Shown: positions 52,696 to 62,313, counted from the first letter of the stretch. The stretch is 64,000 bases of DNA from SKVR01 sp046291875 (GCA_046291875.1 JBKBSF010000020.1:22553-86552); one strand, 5' to 3'. The notes: generated by a model not told the origin, from the letters alone. Program-made: numbers and translations.

Positions 52696-52808
52696 AAACT
52701 TGCATGAGCACTGCGGCTCACAAAAAAAGATGAAAATAGACATGCAAGTTCCCCCGCAAAGGCGGGGCAGGCATACGACCAATGAATTAACTAAATTATT
52801 TTCTAATG
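52696..52808 (+). repeat. Duplicated leader element, copy A (before ATPase 2)
   Basis: Positions 52696-52732 resemble 53838-53874 at about 31 of 37 bases; inverted arms AACTTGCATG (52697-52706) and CATGCAAGTT (52741-52750) flank it. A GC-rich hairpin (CCCCGC 52752-52757 with GCGGGG 52762-52767) follows. Bases 52780-52808, including the ATG, are identical to 53922-53950. Confidence 0.88.
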
Positions 52809-53729
52809 AATAACATTCTGGAAGTAGAAACGCTGAAAAAATCTTTCAAAAGTGTAGCGGCGGTAAGGGGTATTTCTTTTTCCATAGCCCCGGGTGAGGT
52901 TTTTGCCTTCCTGGGCCCCAATGGAGCCGGAAAGACTACTACGCTGCGCATCTTGCTTGATATTATAAAGGCAGACCAGGGGGCCATCCGTTGGAACCTT
53001 AACGGAAAGATTGCCTCCCTGCCCGATCCTTCCCTGTTGGGTTATCTGCCCGAAGAGCGTGGGCTTTACCTTGATCTGCCTGTAATCAGGATACTGGTAT
53101 ACCTGGCCAGCATTCGCGGAATGCACCCTGCCGATGCCCGGGTGGCCGCCATGGAATGGCTCGAACGCCTCGAACTGGCAGACCGTGCAAAAGAGAAATT
53201 GCAGGCCCTTTCAAAAGGGAATCAGCAAAAGGTGCAGTTTGTGGCGGCCATATTACATAAACCCGCCTTCGCCATACTGGATGAACCCTTTTCTGGGCTG
53301 GATCCCATTAACCAGGAGAAATTTATCGAATACATACAGGAGATCAACCGGCAAGGTACTACCGTATTGCTTAGTTCGCACCAGATGTCGCTGGTGGAAA
53401 GGGTGGCCCGCAAGGTCTTTTTGTTGCATAAAGGGCAGGAGGTATTTTATGGGTCTCTTACAGATATCTACAAAAACCATGGCCAGCAGCATTCGCTTGA
53501 TCTTACCTTCAACGGGCAGTTGCCCCTTGATGCCCTGGAGCAACTGGAAGGTAATGAGTTTGTTGAGCAGGAAGACGACCACAGGGTGAAGGTACGTTTT
53601 GCCCCTGGCAGAGATCTCAACAAGATACTCGGACAGATTGCACAACTGGAGGGACTGGCCAATGTGAAAAGCCAGAACTCATCCCTGCATGATATTTACC
53701 TTAATATGGTGAAGAAAAAAGACATTTAA
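52806..53729 (+). CDS. ABC-2 type transporter ATPase, pair 2
   Basis: 307 residues. Walker A GPNGAGKTT, signature LSKGNQQKV, Walker B FAILDEPFSGLDP. After the ATPase core (about 1-215) there is a C-terminal extension (about 220-307, ending LHDIYLNMVKKKDI) of the DUF4162 type seen in many ABC-2 ATPases. The partner permease follows after 218 bp. Its 29 bases up to and including the ATG are identical to those of that permease gene. Confidence 0.94.
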   Translation: MNNILEVETLKKSFKSVAAVRGISFSIAPGEVFAFLGPNGAGKTTTLRILLDIIKADQGAIRWNLNGKIASLPDPSLLGYLPEERGLYLDLPVIRILVYLASIRGMHPADARVAAMEWLERLELADRAKEKLQALSKGNQQKVQFVAAILHKPAFAILDEPFSGLDPINQEKFIEYIQEINRQGTTVLLSSHQMSLVERVARKVFLLHKGQEVFYGSLTDIYKNHGQQHSLDLTFNGQLPLDALEQLEGNEFVEQEDDHRVKVRFAPGRDLNKILGQIAQLEGLANVKSQNSSLHDIYLNMVKKKDI

Positions 53730-53837
53730 TCAACCAGGATCAAAGCAACCCTTTGGGTAAAAGTGTTTTACCAGAGTAACTTAGGGAAAAACCACCGTCG
53801 GGTTGTTGTACACAACATCAAATTACTAATTCAAATG

Positions 53838-53950
53838 AACCTTGCATAAGCACTTCGGCTCATAAAAAAGGATGTAGCGAAGCTTGACGCATTAAATACT
53901 GATATGCAAGTTTTATCAACACAATGAATTAACTAAATTATTTTCTAATG
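53838..53950 (+). repeat. Duplicated leader element, copy B (before permease 2)
   Basis: Counterpart of copy A: 53838-53874 matches 52696-52732, TATGCAAGTT (53903-53912) matches the inner arm of copy A, and 53922-53950 is identical to 52780-52808 over 29 bases, ending in the ATG of the permease gene. The middle differs in length (about 20 bases longer), and the GC-rich hairpin of copy A is absent. Confidence 0.88.
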
Positions 53951-55129
53951 CACTATTTCAAACAGGTTCTTACCGTTACGCTTTGGGAATACCAAAGGTT
54001 CTATAAGATAAAAAACGAGCTTATCGGGTTGGGTGTAATGCTTCTGATGTTTGTTTTTGGGTTTTATGGCGGCAGATATGCCGTAAGAAGTGTTACCGGA
54101 ACCACCTCCATCACGGTGGTTGATGTTTCTGAGGGGTTGGTGGACGAATTGTCTAAATCTTTTGAAGTAAATATCCTGGAAGGACATCAGGCCGACGATT
54201 ATATTCAGTCCATTGAAGCAGACCAGGAAGGGGTGCTGTTGATGCAAACGGAGGAAGGTTTCGTGTTGCATGCATGGAAAAAACCCAATCGGTTTAAAAG
54301 GTTGCAGGATCGACTGAATGACTATCACCGAAACAATGCCATTGAACAAAAAGGGTTAACCCTCGAAGATTATGAATACATCAATGCCGATGCACCCTTA
54401 CAAACGACCTATTTCTATGTGCCCGGAAGAGGGAAAAATGCAACAGTGGCTTATTTTTTCATTGGGTTTATGGTTATGGCAGTTTTTATGAGTTTCGCCT
54501 ACCAGTTTACTGCCATTACAGGTGAAAAGCAACTCAAAATTACCGAACAGATTGTTTCGGCCATCAAACCTCAGGTGTGGATGGACGGAAAAATCCTGGG
54601 TATTACCCTTACAGGGTTATCCTCGGTAGTGCTTTACAGTTTCCTGAGTGTTTTGGGTGGAATGCTCTTTTTTATGTTCTCCGGCGCTCCGGTATCGCAG
54701 ATCGCTCAATATCTGCATTTGCCTTCCATTGGTGTTTATCTTGCCTTTACTCTAATGGGTGTATTAATGTGGAATGCTCTGCTGGCGGCAATTGCCTCAG
54801 TGATTACGGATCCAAACAACTCTGGCAAGGGGAGTCTTATGATGTTGCCCGTATTGTTTGTTATAGCCTCCTTGCTGGTATTGGCAGACCCCGACAGCAC
54901 TATGGCGGTGTTCCTGTCCTGGTTTCCGCTTACTTCTGCTTCTGCAATGCCAATCCGCTGGATATCCACAGATCTTCACTGGATCAATTTGCCCGGATCT
55001 TTTATTTTACTTACCACCACCTTTTACCTGTTGCGCAGACTGGCTGCCAAAATATTCAGGGTGTCGGTACTTATCAGCGGTAAAGAACCCTCCTGGGCTG
55101 AGGTTTACAAGATGATAAGAGAAAGCTGA
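53948..55129 (+). CDS. ABC-2 type permease, pair 2
   Basis: 393 residues: an N-terminal helix (LIGLGVMLLMFVFGFYGG, about 22-40), an extracytoplasmic domain (about 42-170), then about six membrane helices (from AYFFIGFMVMAVFMSFAY at about 176) with GEKQLKITEQIVSAIKP as the ABC-2 cytoplasmic motif. It partners the ATPase encoded before it. Pair 1 and pair 2 differ clearly in sequence, so they probably handle different substrates. The end of the gene faces the convergent IPExxxVDY gene. Confidence 0.92.
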   Translation: MHYFKQVLTVTLWEYQRFYKIKNELIGLGVMLLMFVFGFYGGRYAVRSVTGTTSITVVDVSEGLVDELSKSFEVNILEGHQADDYIQSIEADQEGVLLMQTEEGFVLHAWKKPNRFKRLQDRLNDYHRNNAIEQKGLTLEDYEYINADAPLQTTYFYVPGRGKNATVAYFFIGFMVMAVFMSFAYQFTAITGEKQLKITEQIVSAIKPQVWMDGKILGITLTGLSSVVLYSFLSVLGGMLFFMFSGAPVSQIAQYLHLPSIGVYLAFTLMGVLMWNALLAAIASVITDPNNSGKGSLMMLPVLFVIASLLVLADPDSTMAVFLSWFPLTSASAMPIRWISTDLHWINLPGSFILLTTTFYLLRRLAAKIFRVSVLISGKEPSWAEVYKMIRES

Positions 55130-55156
55130 TCCTTGTTGTTGAGGGTATTGAAAAGG

Positions 55157-55618
55157 CTATACCTTTAACTCTTGCGCAACGAATACCTCGAAATCGTAAA
55201 GAAATGCTTCTCGGTTTTTGCCAAGGGCATCTTCCAGCAGATAAGCTGCCGAAACCTGGGGAACAGACCTGATCTGGCGCAGAAGATTGCTCATGTCGAA
55301 GCGATCTTCATCTGCTTTGATCACAAAGAGATAATCAAGCCCGGGAGGTGTGCTGAACAAACGGGTGCCTTCGTTGGAACGATTGTTCACCAGGTAGAAG
55401 CTCTGTTGAAGGTGTTCAATGGCAAAATGAAATACCGAAAAATTGAGTGCTGCCGGTTCTTTGGGCAGAAAAAAGGAAAAGTCGGAGGTGCGCCGAAATC
55501 CCAGCTTCAGGTGGTTGTTGAGCAACCAGCAGAAACGATAGTCGCGTTCAGGGCAAAAGACACCCACAATGCGGTACTCCGTTTCAAAAACAAGCTTAAG
55601 TGATATCTTTTTGGCCAT
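55157..55618 (-). CDS. IPExxxVDY-family protein
   Basis: 153 residues from the ATG at 55618 (MAKKISLKLVFETEYR), chosen because the family begins this way; the frame is open to 55645. The sequence has the FLPKEPAALNFSVF region and TPPGLDYLFVIKAD near the middle, where relatives read IPE...VDYLF. The family is restricted to Bacteroidota and has no known function; relatives often lie next to pyruvate kinase or rnc/acpP genes, which is not the case here. The name-giving IPE residues are replaced by TPPG, so this member is divergent. Confidence 0.75.
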   Translation of the reverse strand: MAKKISLKLVFETEYRIVGVFCPERDYRFCWLLNNHLKLGFRRTSDFSFFLPKEPAALNFSVFHFAIEHLQQSFYLVNNRSNEGTRLFSTPPGLDYLFVIKADEDRFDMSNLLRQIRSVPQVSAAYLLEDALGKNREAFLYDFEVFVAQELKV

Positions 55619-56033
55619 ATACCCCAGGGTCTTTTCTGCATGCAAATTTATCGAATGATATGCACAAAAGGGTAAATGCAGAAAAGATTTCCCCTATACC
55701 TTCTCTTTTCGGGCCGGTAATCCTTGACTTTTGGACCCATAGTCTTTAACAATACGCTACCCTTTTTCTCCATAGCACATTGCAACCTCTCCAGGGCTTA
55801 GTTATTCCAACTGATAATTTTGATAATCCAGATCAGTGCTGACAGAAATGAAATTAAAGCATGCAGGGCTTAATTCGGAGTGGTTGCAGCACAGAAAAGG
55901 AAGTTTTCGAAGCTTCGGAGTGTTAATAAATGTTAATTGAAAATGAGTTGCAAGGACCGGGCAATAATTATTCTATTTTTATGCCGTTAAACTATATCTG
56001 TTGATTGCATTTTTTCATAAAAAACAAAAACAC
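55619..56033. other. Divergent intergenic region before the M16 protease, about 415 bp
   Basis: AT-rich sequence between the IPExxxVDY gene and the protease gene. A weak -7-like TATTTTTA lies at 55974-55981, with TTG at 55948-55950 upstream. I see no other repeat, RNA or gene. Confidence 0.55.
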
Positions 56034-58955
56034 ATGAAGCAAAAAGAACCTCTTATGGGGCGCAGTATCTTTGTATTTGTATTGCTTACCCTTGTGCTGT
56101 CGTACAGCCTTGTAGCACAGTATACCTATCGCAGCGTAGCCGGCGACCCGATGAACACCCGGATCTACCAGCTGGAAAACGGGTTAAAGGTTTATCTTAC
56201 CGTTTATCAAAACGAACCCAGGGTATATACCTCCATAGCCGTTAGGGCAGGAAGTAAACACGACCCCTCCGACAATACCGGCCTGGCTCACTACCTGGAG
56301 CATCTTATGTTTAAAGGAACCGATCGGTTCGGTACCCTGGATTTCGAAAAGGAAAACTTCTATCTGAAAAAAATTGACAGTCTTTATGAGGTTCACCGTT
56401 ACTTAACCAGCGATGCCGAGCGTGCCGCTGTGTACCGCATTATCGATTCTCTGTCCTATGAAGCATCACGGTATGCTATACCCAATGAGTACGACCGGAT
56501 GCTATCGGTGATCGGGGCACGTGGCACCAATGCCTACACCAGTGTTGAACAGACTGTTTATATCAACGACATTCCTGCCAACCAGCTGGAAAGATGGATA
56601 AGTATTGAAGCCGAACGCTTCCGCAACCCCATCTTCCGCCTTTTTCATACCGAGCTGGAAACAGTGTATGAAGAGAAAAACATGAGCCTTGATAACGATG
56701 GGCGTAAAGTATTTGACAAATTTTTTGAGCTGCTGTATCCCCATCATACCTATGGCACTCAAACCACACTGGGTTCGCAGGAGCACCTCAAAAGCCCATC
56801 CATCCGAACCATTCGCAATTTTTACAACACCTACTATGTGCCCAATAATATGGCCATTGTACTCTCGGGCGATTTTGATCCTGACCAGGTAATTGCACTT
56901 ATCGATCGTCATTTTGGAGGATTTCAGCCTTCGCCGGTGCCACAGTTTACCTTTGGCGCAGCTCAGCCCATTACTCAACCCATTGAAGCAGACGTGTATG
57001 GGCCCAGTGCCGAGAACATCAGGCTGGGGTGGAGACTGCCCGGTGTAAACAGCCGTGAAGCCGATGTAGCTACCTTGCTGGCTCGGGTATTATTCAACCA
57101 GACTGCAGGTCTTCTCGACCTCAATGTAAATCAGGCACAGCGAGTGTTGCGGGCCAGTGCCGGATTGTACGTGAAAGAAGATTATTCTACCTTGCAAATG
57201 ATGGCAAGCCCCAAATCCGGACAGCAACTGGAAGAGGTACGAGATATATTACTGGCTGAAATTGAAACCCTCAAAAGAGGCGAATTCGCCGACTGGCTGG
57301 TAGAAGCAGTTATCAACGACATGAAACTGAGTGAGATCCGCCAGATGCAGAGCAATCCGGGCCGAACCAGCGCCATTGTAAATGCCTTTACCCGGGGAGT
57401 GAGCTGGCAAGATCATGTAAACCGATTCAACCGCTGGGAGCAAATTACCAAAGCAGATATTGTGGCCTTTGCCAATGAGCATCTGGGAAACAATTATGCC
57501 GTAGTTTACAAAAGGAGAGGTATCGACGATAACATCATCAAGGTTGATAAACCCCAGATTACTCCCGTAATACTCAATCGCGACCACCAGAGCGATTTCT
57601 TCCGCCAAATTGCCGACATGTCTTTTGAGCCTGTCAGCCCTGTGTTTTTAAATTACAAAGAAGACATTAAAGAGCTTACTCTCAATGGAAACATCCCGGT
57701 TTACTACAACCAGAATACCGAAGATGAAACCTTTACGCTGTATTACCTGTTCGACATGGGCAACAACCACGACCGGAAGCTGGGATTGGCCATAAGGTAT
57801 CTCGAGTATTTAGGTACCGACCGCTATACCCCCGAGGAGATCAAGCAACAGTTTTATCGTACCGGAACCAGCTTTGATGTATTCAACTCCAACGAGCAGG
57901 TCTATGTTTTGCTTACAGGTTTGAGCCAAAACATGGAGCAGGGATTACGTCTGTTTGAAGAACTTCTTGCACAGGCGCAACCCAACCATCAGGCCCTCGA
58001 AAACCTTAAGAGAGATATCTTGCGCCAGCGCGAAAACAACAAGCTCAACAAAAACTATATTTTGCGCACTGCCATGATGGATTATGCCATGTTTGGGCAA
58101 AACTCCCCATTGAAAAACATACTCTCTGAAGAGGAGCTGATGGCAGTGCAAAGCCAGGAGCTTATCGATCGTATACATGGACTGAGCAGCTATGAGCACA
58201 GGATTCTCTATTACGGACCTCATACCCCCGACAATCTGCTTGCTATGTTGAAGCAGTATCGGAGAGCTCCCAGGGAACTGCGTCCTGTACCTCAGGAAAC
58301 CCTCTTCACCGAGGTTACCAGAGAGCAAACTGAAGTTTTTGTTGTGGATTTCGACATGACACAGGTTGATCTTATGAAGATAGCCAGGGTGGATGATTTC
58401 AACCCCGGGAAAACTCCCGCCATCAACCTGTTTAACTCCTATTTTGGCAGCGGAATGTCTGCTATCGTTTTTCAGGAGCTACGCGAAGCCAAAGGACTTG
58501 CTTACAGTGCCTTTGCATTCTATACCACTCCTTCGCGCCCGGATCGAAGCCACTATATGTACTCCTTTATCGGCACACAAAACGATAAACTCAGGGAAGC
58601 GATGGATGGAATGACCAACCTGCTCAACGATATGCCTTTGTCGGAAACGTCCTTCCACGCAGCCAAAGAGTCAATCATCGAAAGGATCAACACCGAGAGA
58701 GTTACAAGAGCCAGCGTGTTATTTAACTACGAAACTGCTCGCCGCATGGGCCGTGATTATGATATCCGGCAGGTAATTTACAACGAGGTTCCGGGCCTTT
58801 CCTTTGAAGATATCCTTGCATTTCAGCAACAATATGTGAAGGGGCAAAAGTATGCCATTCTGGTATTGGGGAAAAAGGATGAACTGGATATGGAAACCCT
58901 GCAAAGCTACGGACCCGTTCGGTTCCTTACTCTGGAAGAGGTTTTTGGGTATTAG
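56034..58955 (+). CDS. M16-family zinc metalloprotease (two-domain, secreted)
   Basis: 973 residues from the ATG at 56034; the frame is open only to a TTG at 56001. The signal peptide has the core FVFVLLTLVLSYSLVAQ. The inverted zinc motif HxxEH is HYLEH (His86, Glu89, His90), followed by the third ligand in ETVYEEKNMS. The first M16 pair covers about 40-480; a second, catalytically inactive pair (about 520-970) contains FNSYFGSGMSAIVFQELREA. Length and layout are those of pitrilysin-like periplasmic or surface peptidases. It is a single gene closed by the terminator at 58981-59013. Confidence 0.95.
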   Translation: MKQKEPLMGRSIFVFVLLTLVLSYSLVAQYTYRSVAGDPMNTRIYQLENGLKVYLTVYQNEPRVYTSIAVRAGSKHDPSDNTGLAHYLEHLMFKGTDRFGTLDFEKENFYLKKIDSLYEVHRYLTSDAERAAVYRIIDSLSYEASRYAIPNEYDRMLSVIGARGTNAYTSVEQTVYINDIPANQLERWISIEAERFRNPIFRLFHTELETVYEEKNMSLDNDGRKVFDKFFELLYPHHTYGTQTTLGSQEHLKSPSIRTIRNFYNTYYVPNNMAIVLSGDFDPDQVIALIDRHFGGFQPSPVPQFTFGAAQPITQPIEADVYGPSAENIRLGWRLPGVNSREADVATLLARVLFNQTAGLLDLNVNQAQRVLRASAGLYVKEDYSTLQMMASPKSGQQLEEVRDILLAEIETLKRGEFADWLVEAVINDMKLSEIRQMQSNPGRTSAIVNAFTRGVSWQDHVNRFNRWEQITKADIVAFANEHLGNNYAVVYKRRGIDDNIIKVDKPQITPVILNRDHQSDFFRQIADMSFEPVSPVFLNYKEDIKELTLNGNIPVYYNQNTEDETFTLYYLFDMGNNHDRKLGLAIRYLEYLGTDRYTPEEIKQQFYRTGTSFDVFNSNEQVYVLLTGLSQNMEQGLRLFEELLAQAQPNHQALENLKRDILRQRENNKLNKNYILRTAMMDYAMFGQNSPLKNILSEEELMAVQSQELIDRIHGLSSYEHRILYYGPHTPDNLLAMLKQYRRAPRELRPVPQETLFTEVTREQTEVFVVDFDMTQVDLMKIARVDDFNPGKTPAINLFNSYFGSGMSAIVFQELREAKGLAYSAFAFYTTPSRPDRSHYMYSFIGTQNDKLREAMDGMTNLLNDMPLSETSFHAAKESIIERINTERVTRASVLFNYETARRMGRDYDIRQVIYNEVPGLSFEDILAFQQQYVKGQKYAILVLGKKDELDMETLQSYGPVRFLTLEEVFGY

Positions 58956-58980
58956 AAGAAAGGTAATTTCAGAATTCAAC

Positions 58981-59013
58981 AAAAAAGCCGGTTCACAGTG
59001 AGCCGGCTTTTTT
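58981..59013. terminator. Bidirectional terminator between M16 protease and uspA-like genes
   Basis: AAAAAAGCCGG (58981-58991) and CCGGCTTTTTT (59003-59013) form an 11-bp stem (extendable with TTCAC/GTGA) with T-runs on both strands. Confidence 0.93.
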
Positions 59014-59033
59014 GTTAATGGGTTTGAAATACA

Positions 59034-59885
59034 TCAACCTGTACCGCTGAAAGAAACACTGGACGAGGAGGTCTCTTTGGGATGAATGCTCAGCACAGGC
59101 ACCGGGGCATAATTGATTACCCGTTGGGCTTCGTTGCCAATGATCATGGTATTGGTATCCTTGTCCGACATCATGGCAACCATATCCATGTCGTGTACAC
59201 CGATATAGTCGAGAATAATGCCTGAGGCCTTTTTCCCTTCTGCAAAATCGATGGAGTTGGGCAGTCCTTTCTCGTCAAAAATGCTTTTCACCTGGTGGGC
59301 ATAATTACGAATACGCTTGCGAATGTCTTTGAGGCCGGTATCGTAAACCCCCAGAATGCGTATCTCTGCATTGAGTTTTTGAGCCACTTCGGCAGCAAAA
59401 GACGTTTTTTGCCTTGTTTCGGAAGTGGAGTCGATGGGCAGCAGGATTTTCTTTATTTCCTTTTTCTGAAAAACAGTGCGGATGGTGATCATGGGGCAGG
59501 GCGACATAGAAACCAAACGGTACGCATTGCTTCCTATGAAATATTCTTCAAAGCCCGAAATTCCGTGGGTGCCGGCAATAAGCAATATGGCCTCATTGTA
59601 TTTGGCTTCGTTAACAATTTCGGAATATACTTTGCCCTCGCGGATCCGGTATCGCATTTTGTTATTCAACATGGGGGCAAAGTCGCCTACCATTTCTTTA
59701 AGTCGCTTTTCCGCTTCCAGGTAGTGTGCATCCTTGGTGTCGGGGTATACAGATTCATCGCTGCAGGGTTTGCAAACGTGCACCAGGGTCATATTGGCAT
59801 CAAAGGCATTGGCTATTTTTACAGCATGCTTGAGTGCATTTACCGAGCACGATGAGAAATCAATGGCAACTACTATTTCACTCAT
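59034..59885 (-). CDS. Universal stress protein, two-domain UspA
   Basis: 283 residues with two Usp domains. The first (about 1-140: MSEIVVAIDFSSCSVNALKHA, then GTHGISGFEEYFIGSNAYR and PCPMITIRT) has the ATP-binding-type Gly loop; the second (about 148-283: KKILLPIDSTSETRQ, ending EAQRVINYAPVPVLSIHP) lacks a clear GxxG motif. Two-domain Usp proteins are frequent in Bacteroidota and respond to stress or energy limitation. It is a single gene, convergent with the M16 protease gene and divergent from ruvB. Confidence 0.94.
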   Translation of the reverse strand: MSEIVVAIDFSSCSVNALKHAVKIANAFDANMTLVHVCKPCSDESVYPDTKDAHYLEAEKRLKEMVGDFAPMLNNKMRYRIREGKVYSEIVNEAKYNEAILLIAGTHGISGFEEYFIGSNAYRLVSMSPCPMITIRTVFQKKEIKKILLPIDSTSETRQKTSFAAEVAQKLNAEIRILGVYDTGLKDIRKRIRNYAHQVKSIFDEKGLPNSIDFAEGKKASGIILDYIGVHDMDMVAMMSDKDTNTMIIGNEAQRVINYAPVPVLSIHPKETSSSSVSFSGTG

Positions 59886-60071
59886 GGTGTTTGTTTTTAG
59901 GTTGCTAATTTCTTTTACACTAGTAAAAATAAAAAAAATAAAGAAATGTTTGACTGATGCATGAAAATACTACCACAAAAACCCAAAACGATATTATGAA
60001 AACAGAGGGTTGCTGATGTAGGGTCTTTGGCAATTGTTTAGGCTTTGCCCCTATTATTTGTTGTAAAACAC

Positions 60072-60079
60072 TAATTTTG
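60072..60079 (+). promoter_or_regulatory. -7 element TAATTTTG for ruvB
   Basis: TAATTTTG on the plus strand about 37 bp before the ruvB ATG. The plus/minus gap (59886-60115) holds no other clear signal. Confidence 0.55.
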
Positions 60080-60115
60080 TTCAACTCAGAATACTCCACC
60101 TGCAATTGAAAAAGT

Positions 60116-61147
60116 ATGTCCAGAAACGAACATTTGGATCCTGAACCCTCCCGTATGAGCACTGCCGAGCGAGAATATGAAAAAGCCTTGCGGCCCGACA
60201 ATTTTTCCAGTTTTACCGGGCAGGAAAAGATCATTGAAAACTTAAGAGTGTTTGTAGATGCGGCCCGGCAAAGGGGAGAGGCTCTCGATCATGTGTTGTT
60301 TCATGGACCTCCCGGATTGGGAAAAACCACCCTTGCCCACATTATTGCCAATGAAATGGATGTTGGGATCAAGATCACATCTGGTCCGGTACTCGATAAA
60401 CCCGGCGATCTGGCCGGTTTGCTTACCAACCTCGAACCCAACGACGTGCTTTTTATTGATGAGATTCATCGCCTGAGCCCGGTGGTAGAAGAGTATCTTT
60501 ATTCGGCGATGGAAGATTACAAGATTGATATTATGATTGAAACCGGGCCCAATGCCCGCAGCATACAGATCTCCCTCAATCCTTTTACACTCATTGGCGC
60601 CACTACCCGTTCGGGGTTGCTCACATCTCCGCTCAGGGCCCGATTTGGGATCAATGCACGGCTCAATTACTACGATACTGCGCTGCTCAATCGTATCATA
60701 AAGCGCTCTGCTTCTATTCTCAGGGTGGAGATCAGTGAGGAATCCTCTCTTGAGATCGCCCGGCGCTCCAGAGGAACCCCCCGTATTGCCAATGCGCTGC
60801 TGCGAAGGGTAAGGGATTTTGCCCAGGTGAAGGGAAATGGTAAAATTGACATGGCCATTGCCAACTATGGGCTCGATGCCCTCAATGTAGACAAGAATGG
60901 TCTGGATGAAATGGATAACAAACTCCTGCTTACCCTCATCGATAAATTCAGGGGAGGTCCTGTGGGACTCACTACCATTGCCACGGCTGTGGGTGAAGAC
61001 CCCGGAACCATTGAAGAGGTGTATGAGCCCTTCCTCATACAGGAGGGTTATCTGATGCGCACACCCCGCGGTAGGGAAGCCACTGAGATGGCTTTCCGGC
61101 ATCTGGGAAGGGTCAAAAACCCATCGCAGGGCAGCCTGTTCGACTGA
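60116..61147 (+). CDS. ruvB: Holliday junction branch migration helicase subunit RuvB
   Basis: 343 residues, standard length. Walker A GPPGLGKTT (64-72), Walker B VLFIDEIHRL, sensor/arginine-finger region GATTRSGLLTSPLRARFG and the C-terminal winged-helix domain (GPVGLTTIATAVGEDPGT to the end). With RuvA it drives Holliday junction migration during recombination repair; ruvA and ruvC are not in this window. queG begins 9 bp after its stop codon, so the two are co-transcribed. Confidence 0.98.
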   Translation: MSRNEHLDPEPSRMSTAEREYEKALRPDNFSSFTGQEKIIENLRVFVDAARQRGEALDHVLFHGPPGLGKTTLAHIIANEMDVGIKITSGPVLDKPGDLAGLLTNLEPNDVLFIDEIHRLSPVVEEYLYSAMEDYKIDIMIETGPNARSIQISLNPFTLIGATTRSGLLTSPLRARFGINARLNYYDTALLNRIIKRSASILRVEISEESSLEIARRSRGTPRIANALLRRVRDFAQVKGNGKIDMAIANYGLDALNVDKNGLDEMDNKLLLTLIDKFRGGPVGLTTIATAVGEDPGTIEEVYEPFLIQEGYLMRTPRGREATEMAFRHLGRVKNPSQGSLFD

Positions 61148-61156
61148 AAACAACCC

Positions 61157-62107
61157 ATGTTGCCATCAAACCATCATATCAGCCAGCAGATCAAAGCCCT
61201 TGCAAGGCAAATGGGTTTCGATGCCTGTGGCATAGCTTCTGCCCGTAAAGCCGATGAAAAGCATATACAGGCGCTTGAAGACTGGCTCGGCAGCAATGGC
61301 CACGGCTCCATGCAATATATGGATCGCAACCGTGAGCTACGTACTGATCCGGATCGGCTCATGCCTGGGGTCAGATCTATCGTATGCCTGGCTCTCAATT
61401 ATCATCAAAAGGATTTTCAACCTGCAGACTGCTCCTTCAGGATCTCGCAATACGCTGCCGGGGTAGATTATCATGTAGTGATCAAAACCAGGTTGTACCA
61501 GTTGATGGAGCAGCTCATGCCCATATTGCCGGCAGAAACTGCTTTCAGGGTTTTCACGGATTCGGCACCGGTGCTCGAAAAATTCTGGGCTACTCAAGCT
61601 GGCCTGGGGGCTATGGGTAAGAATAGTTGCCTGATCATTCCGGGTAAAGGAAGCTACTTTTTTCTGGCAGAAATATTTCTCAACATCGAACTGGAGTACG
61701 ATAAGCCCTTCGCCCGCGATCTTTGTGGAAAATGCACCCGATGTATGGAGGCTTGCCCCACATCTGCCATTACAGCACCAGGCAAGGTGCATGCCCCATT
61801 GTGTTTGTCGTACCAGACCATTGAAAAGAAAGATCCGGTTTCGCCGGAAGTTGCACCCCACTTGAATGGCTTTGTATTCGGATGCGATATTTGTCAGGAT
61901 GTTTGTCCCCATAATCAACGCTTTGCCAGACCTTGCGCAGAGCCACTTTTCCAGCCCCTGCCTGCCATTCAGCACTGGGGTAACCAGGAGTGGCAGCAAA
62001 TGGACATTGCCGTTTTCAATAAGAATTTCCGCAAAACAAAATCACCCCTGGCGCGTGCAGGCTTTCCAAAGCTATGTGATACCATCCGAAAGGTGAAAAA
62101 AGACTAA
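61157..62107 (+). CDS. queG: Epoxyqueuosine reductase
   Basis: 316 residues. Two [4Fe-4S] clusters are shown by CGKCTRCMEACPTSAI and CDICQDVCPHN (residues about 193-260), after an N-terminal domain containing PGVRSIVCLALNYH and LGAMGKNSCLIIPGKGS. It reduces epoxyqueuosine to queuosine in tRNA wobble positions with a cobalamin cofactor; the length is at the short end of the family, without the C-terminal HEAT-repeat extension of some members. The ruvB-queG arrangement is one I know from other Bacteroidota. Confidence 0.96.
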   Translation: MLPSNHHISQQIKALARQMGFDACGIASARKADEKHIQALEDWLGSNGHGSMQYMDRNRELRTDPDRLMPGVRSIVCLALNYHQKDFQPADCSFRISQYAAGVDYHVVIKTRLYQLMEQLMPILPAETAFRVFTDSAPVLEKFWATQAGLGAMGKNSCLIIPGKGSYFFLAEIFLNIELEYDKPFARDLCGKCTRCMEACPTSAITAPGKVHAPLCLSYQTIEKKDPVSPEVAPHLNGFVFGCDICQDVCPHNQRFARPCAEPLFQPLPAIQHWGNQEWQQMDIAVFNKNFRKTKSPLARAGFPKLCDTIRKVKKD

Positions 62108-62280
62108 GTAGTTGATCATCAACTTTTTTAATAAAAAATAACAACCGCAGGGTTGTTTTCTCACTACCTTCGCAACATATCAGGATATTTTTTCCTGCTC
62201 AAAACAACCACCCTGCATAATCGTTACCTATACATCGAATCATTTAGGCGGCCAGGCAAGGATGGTTCAATACTTTGTAA

Positions 62281-62288
62281 TACCTTTG
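62281..62288 (+). promoter_or_regulatory. -7 element TACCTTTG for the processing peptidase
   Basis: TACCTTTG on the plus strand ends 25 bp before the ATG at 62314. A second similar site, TACCTTCG, lies near 62166. Confidence 0.6.
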
Positions 62289-62313
62289 TTCTCTTACCTC
62301 TGTTAAATAGATC

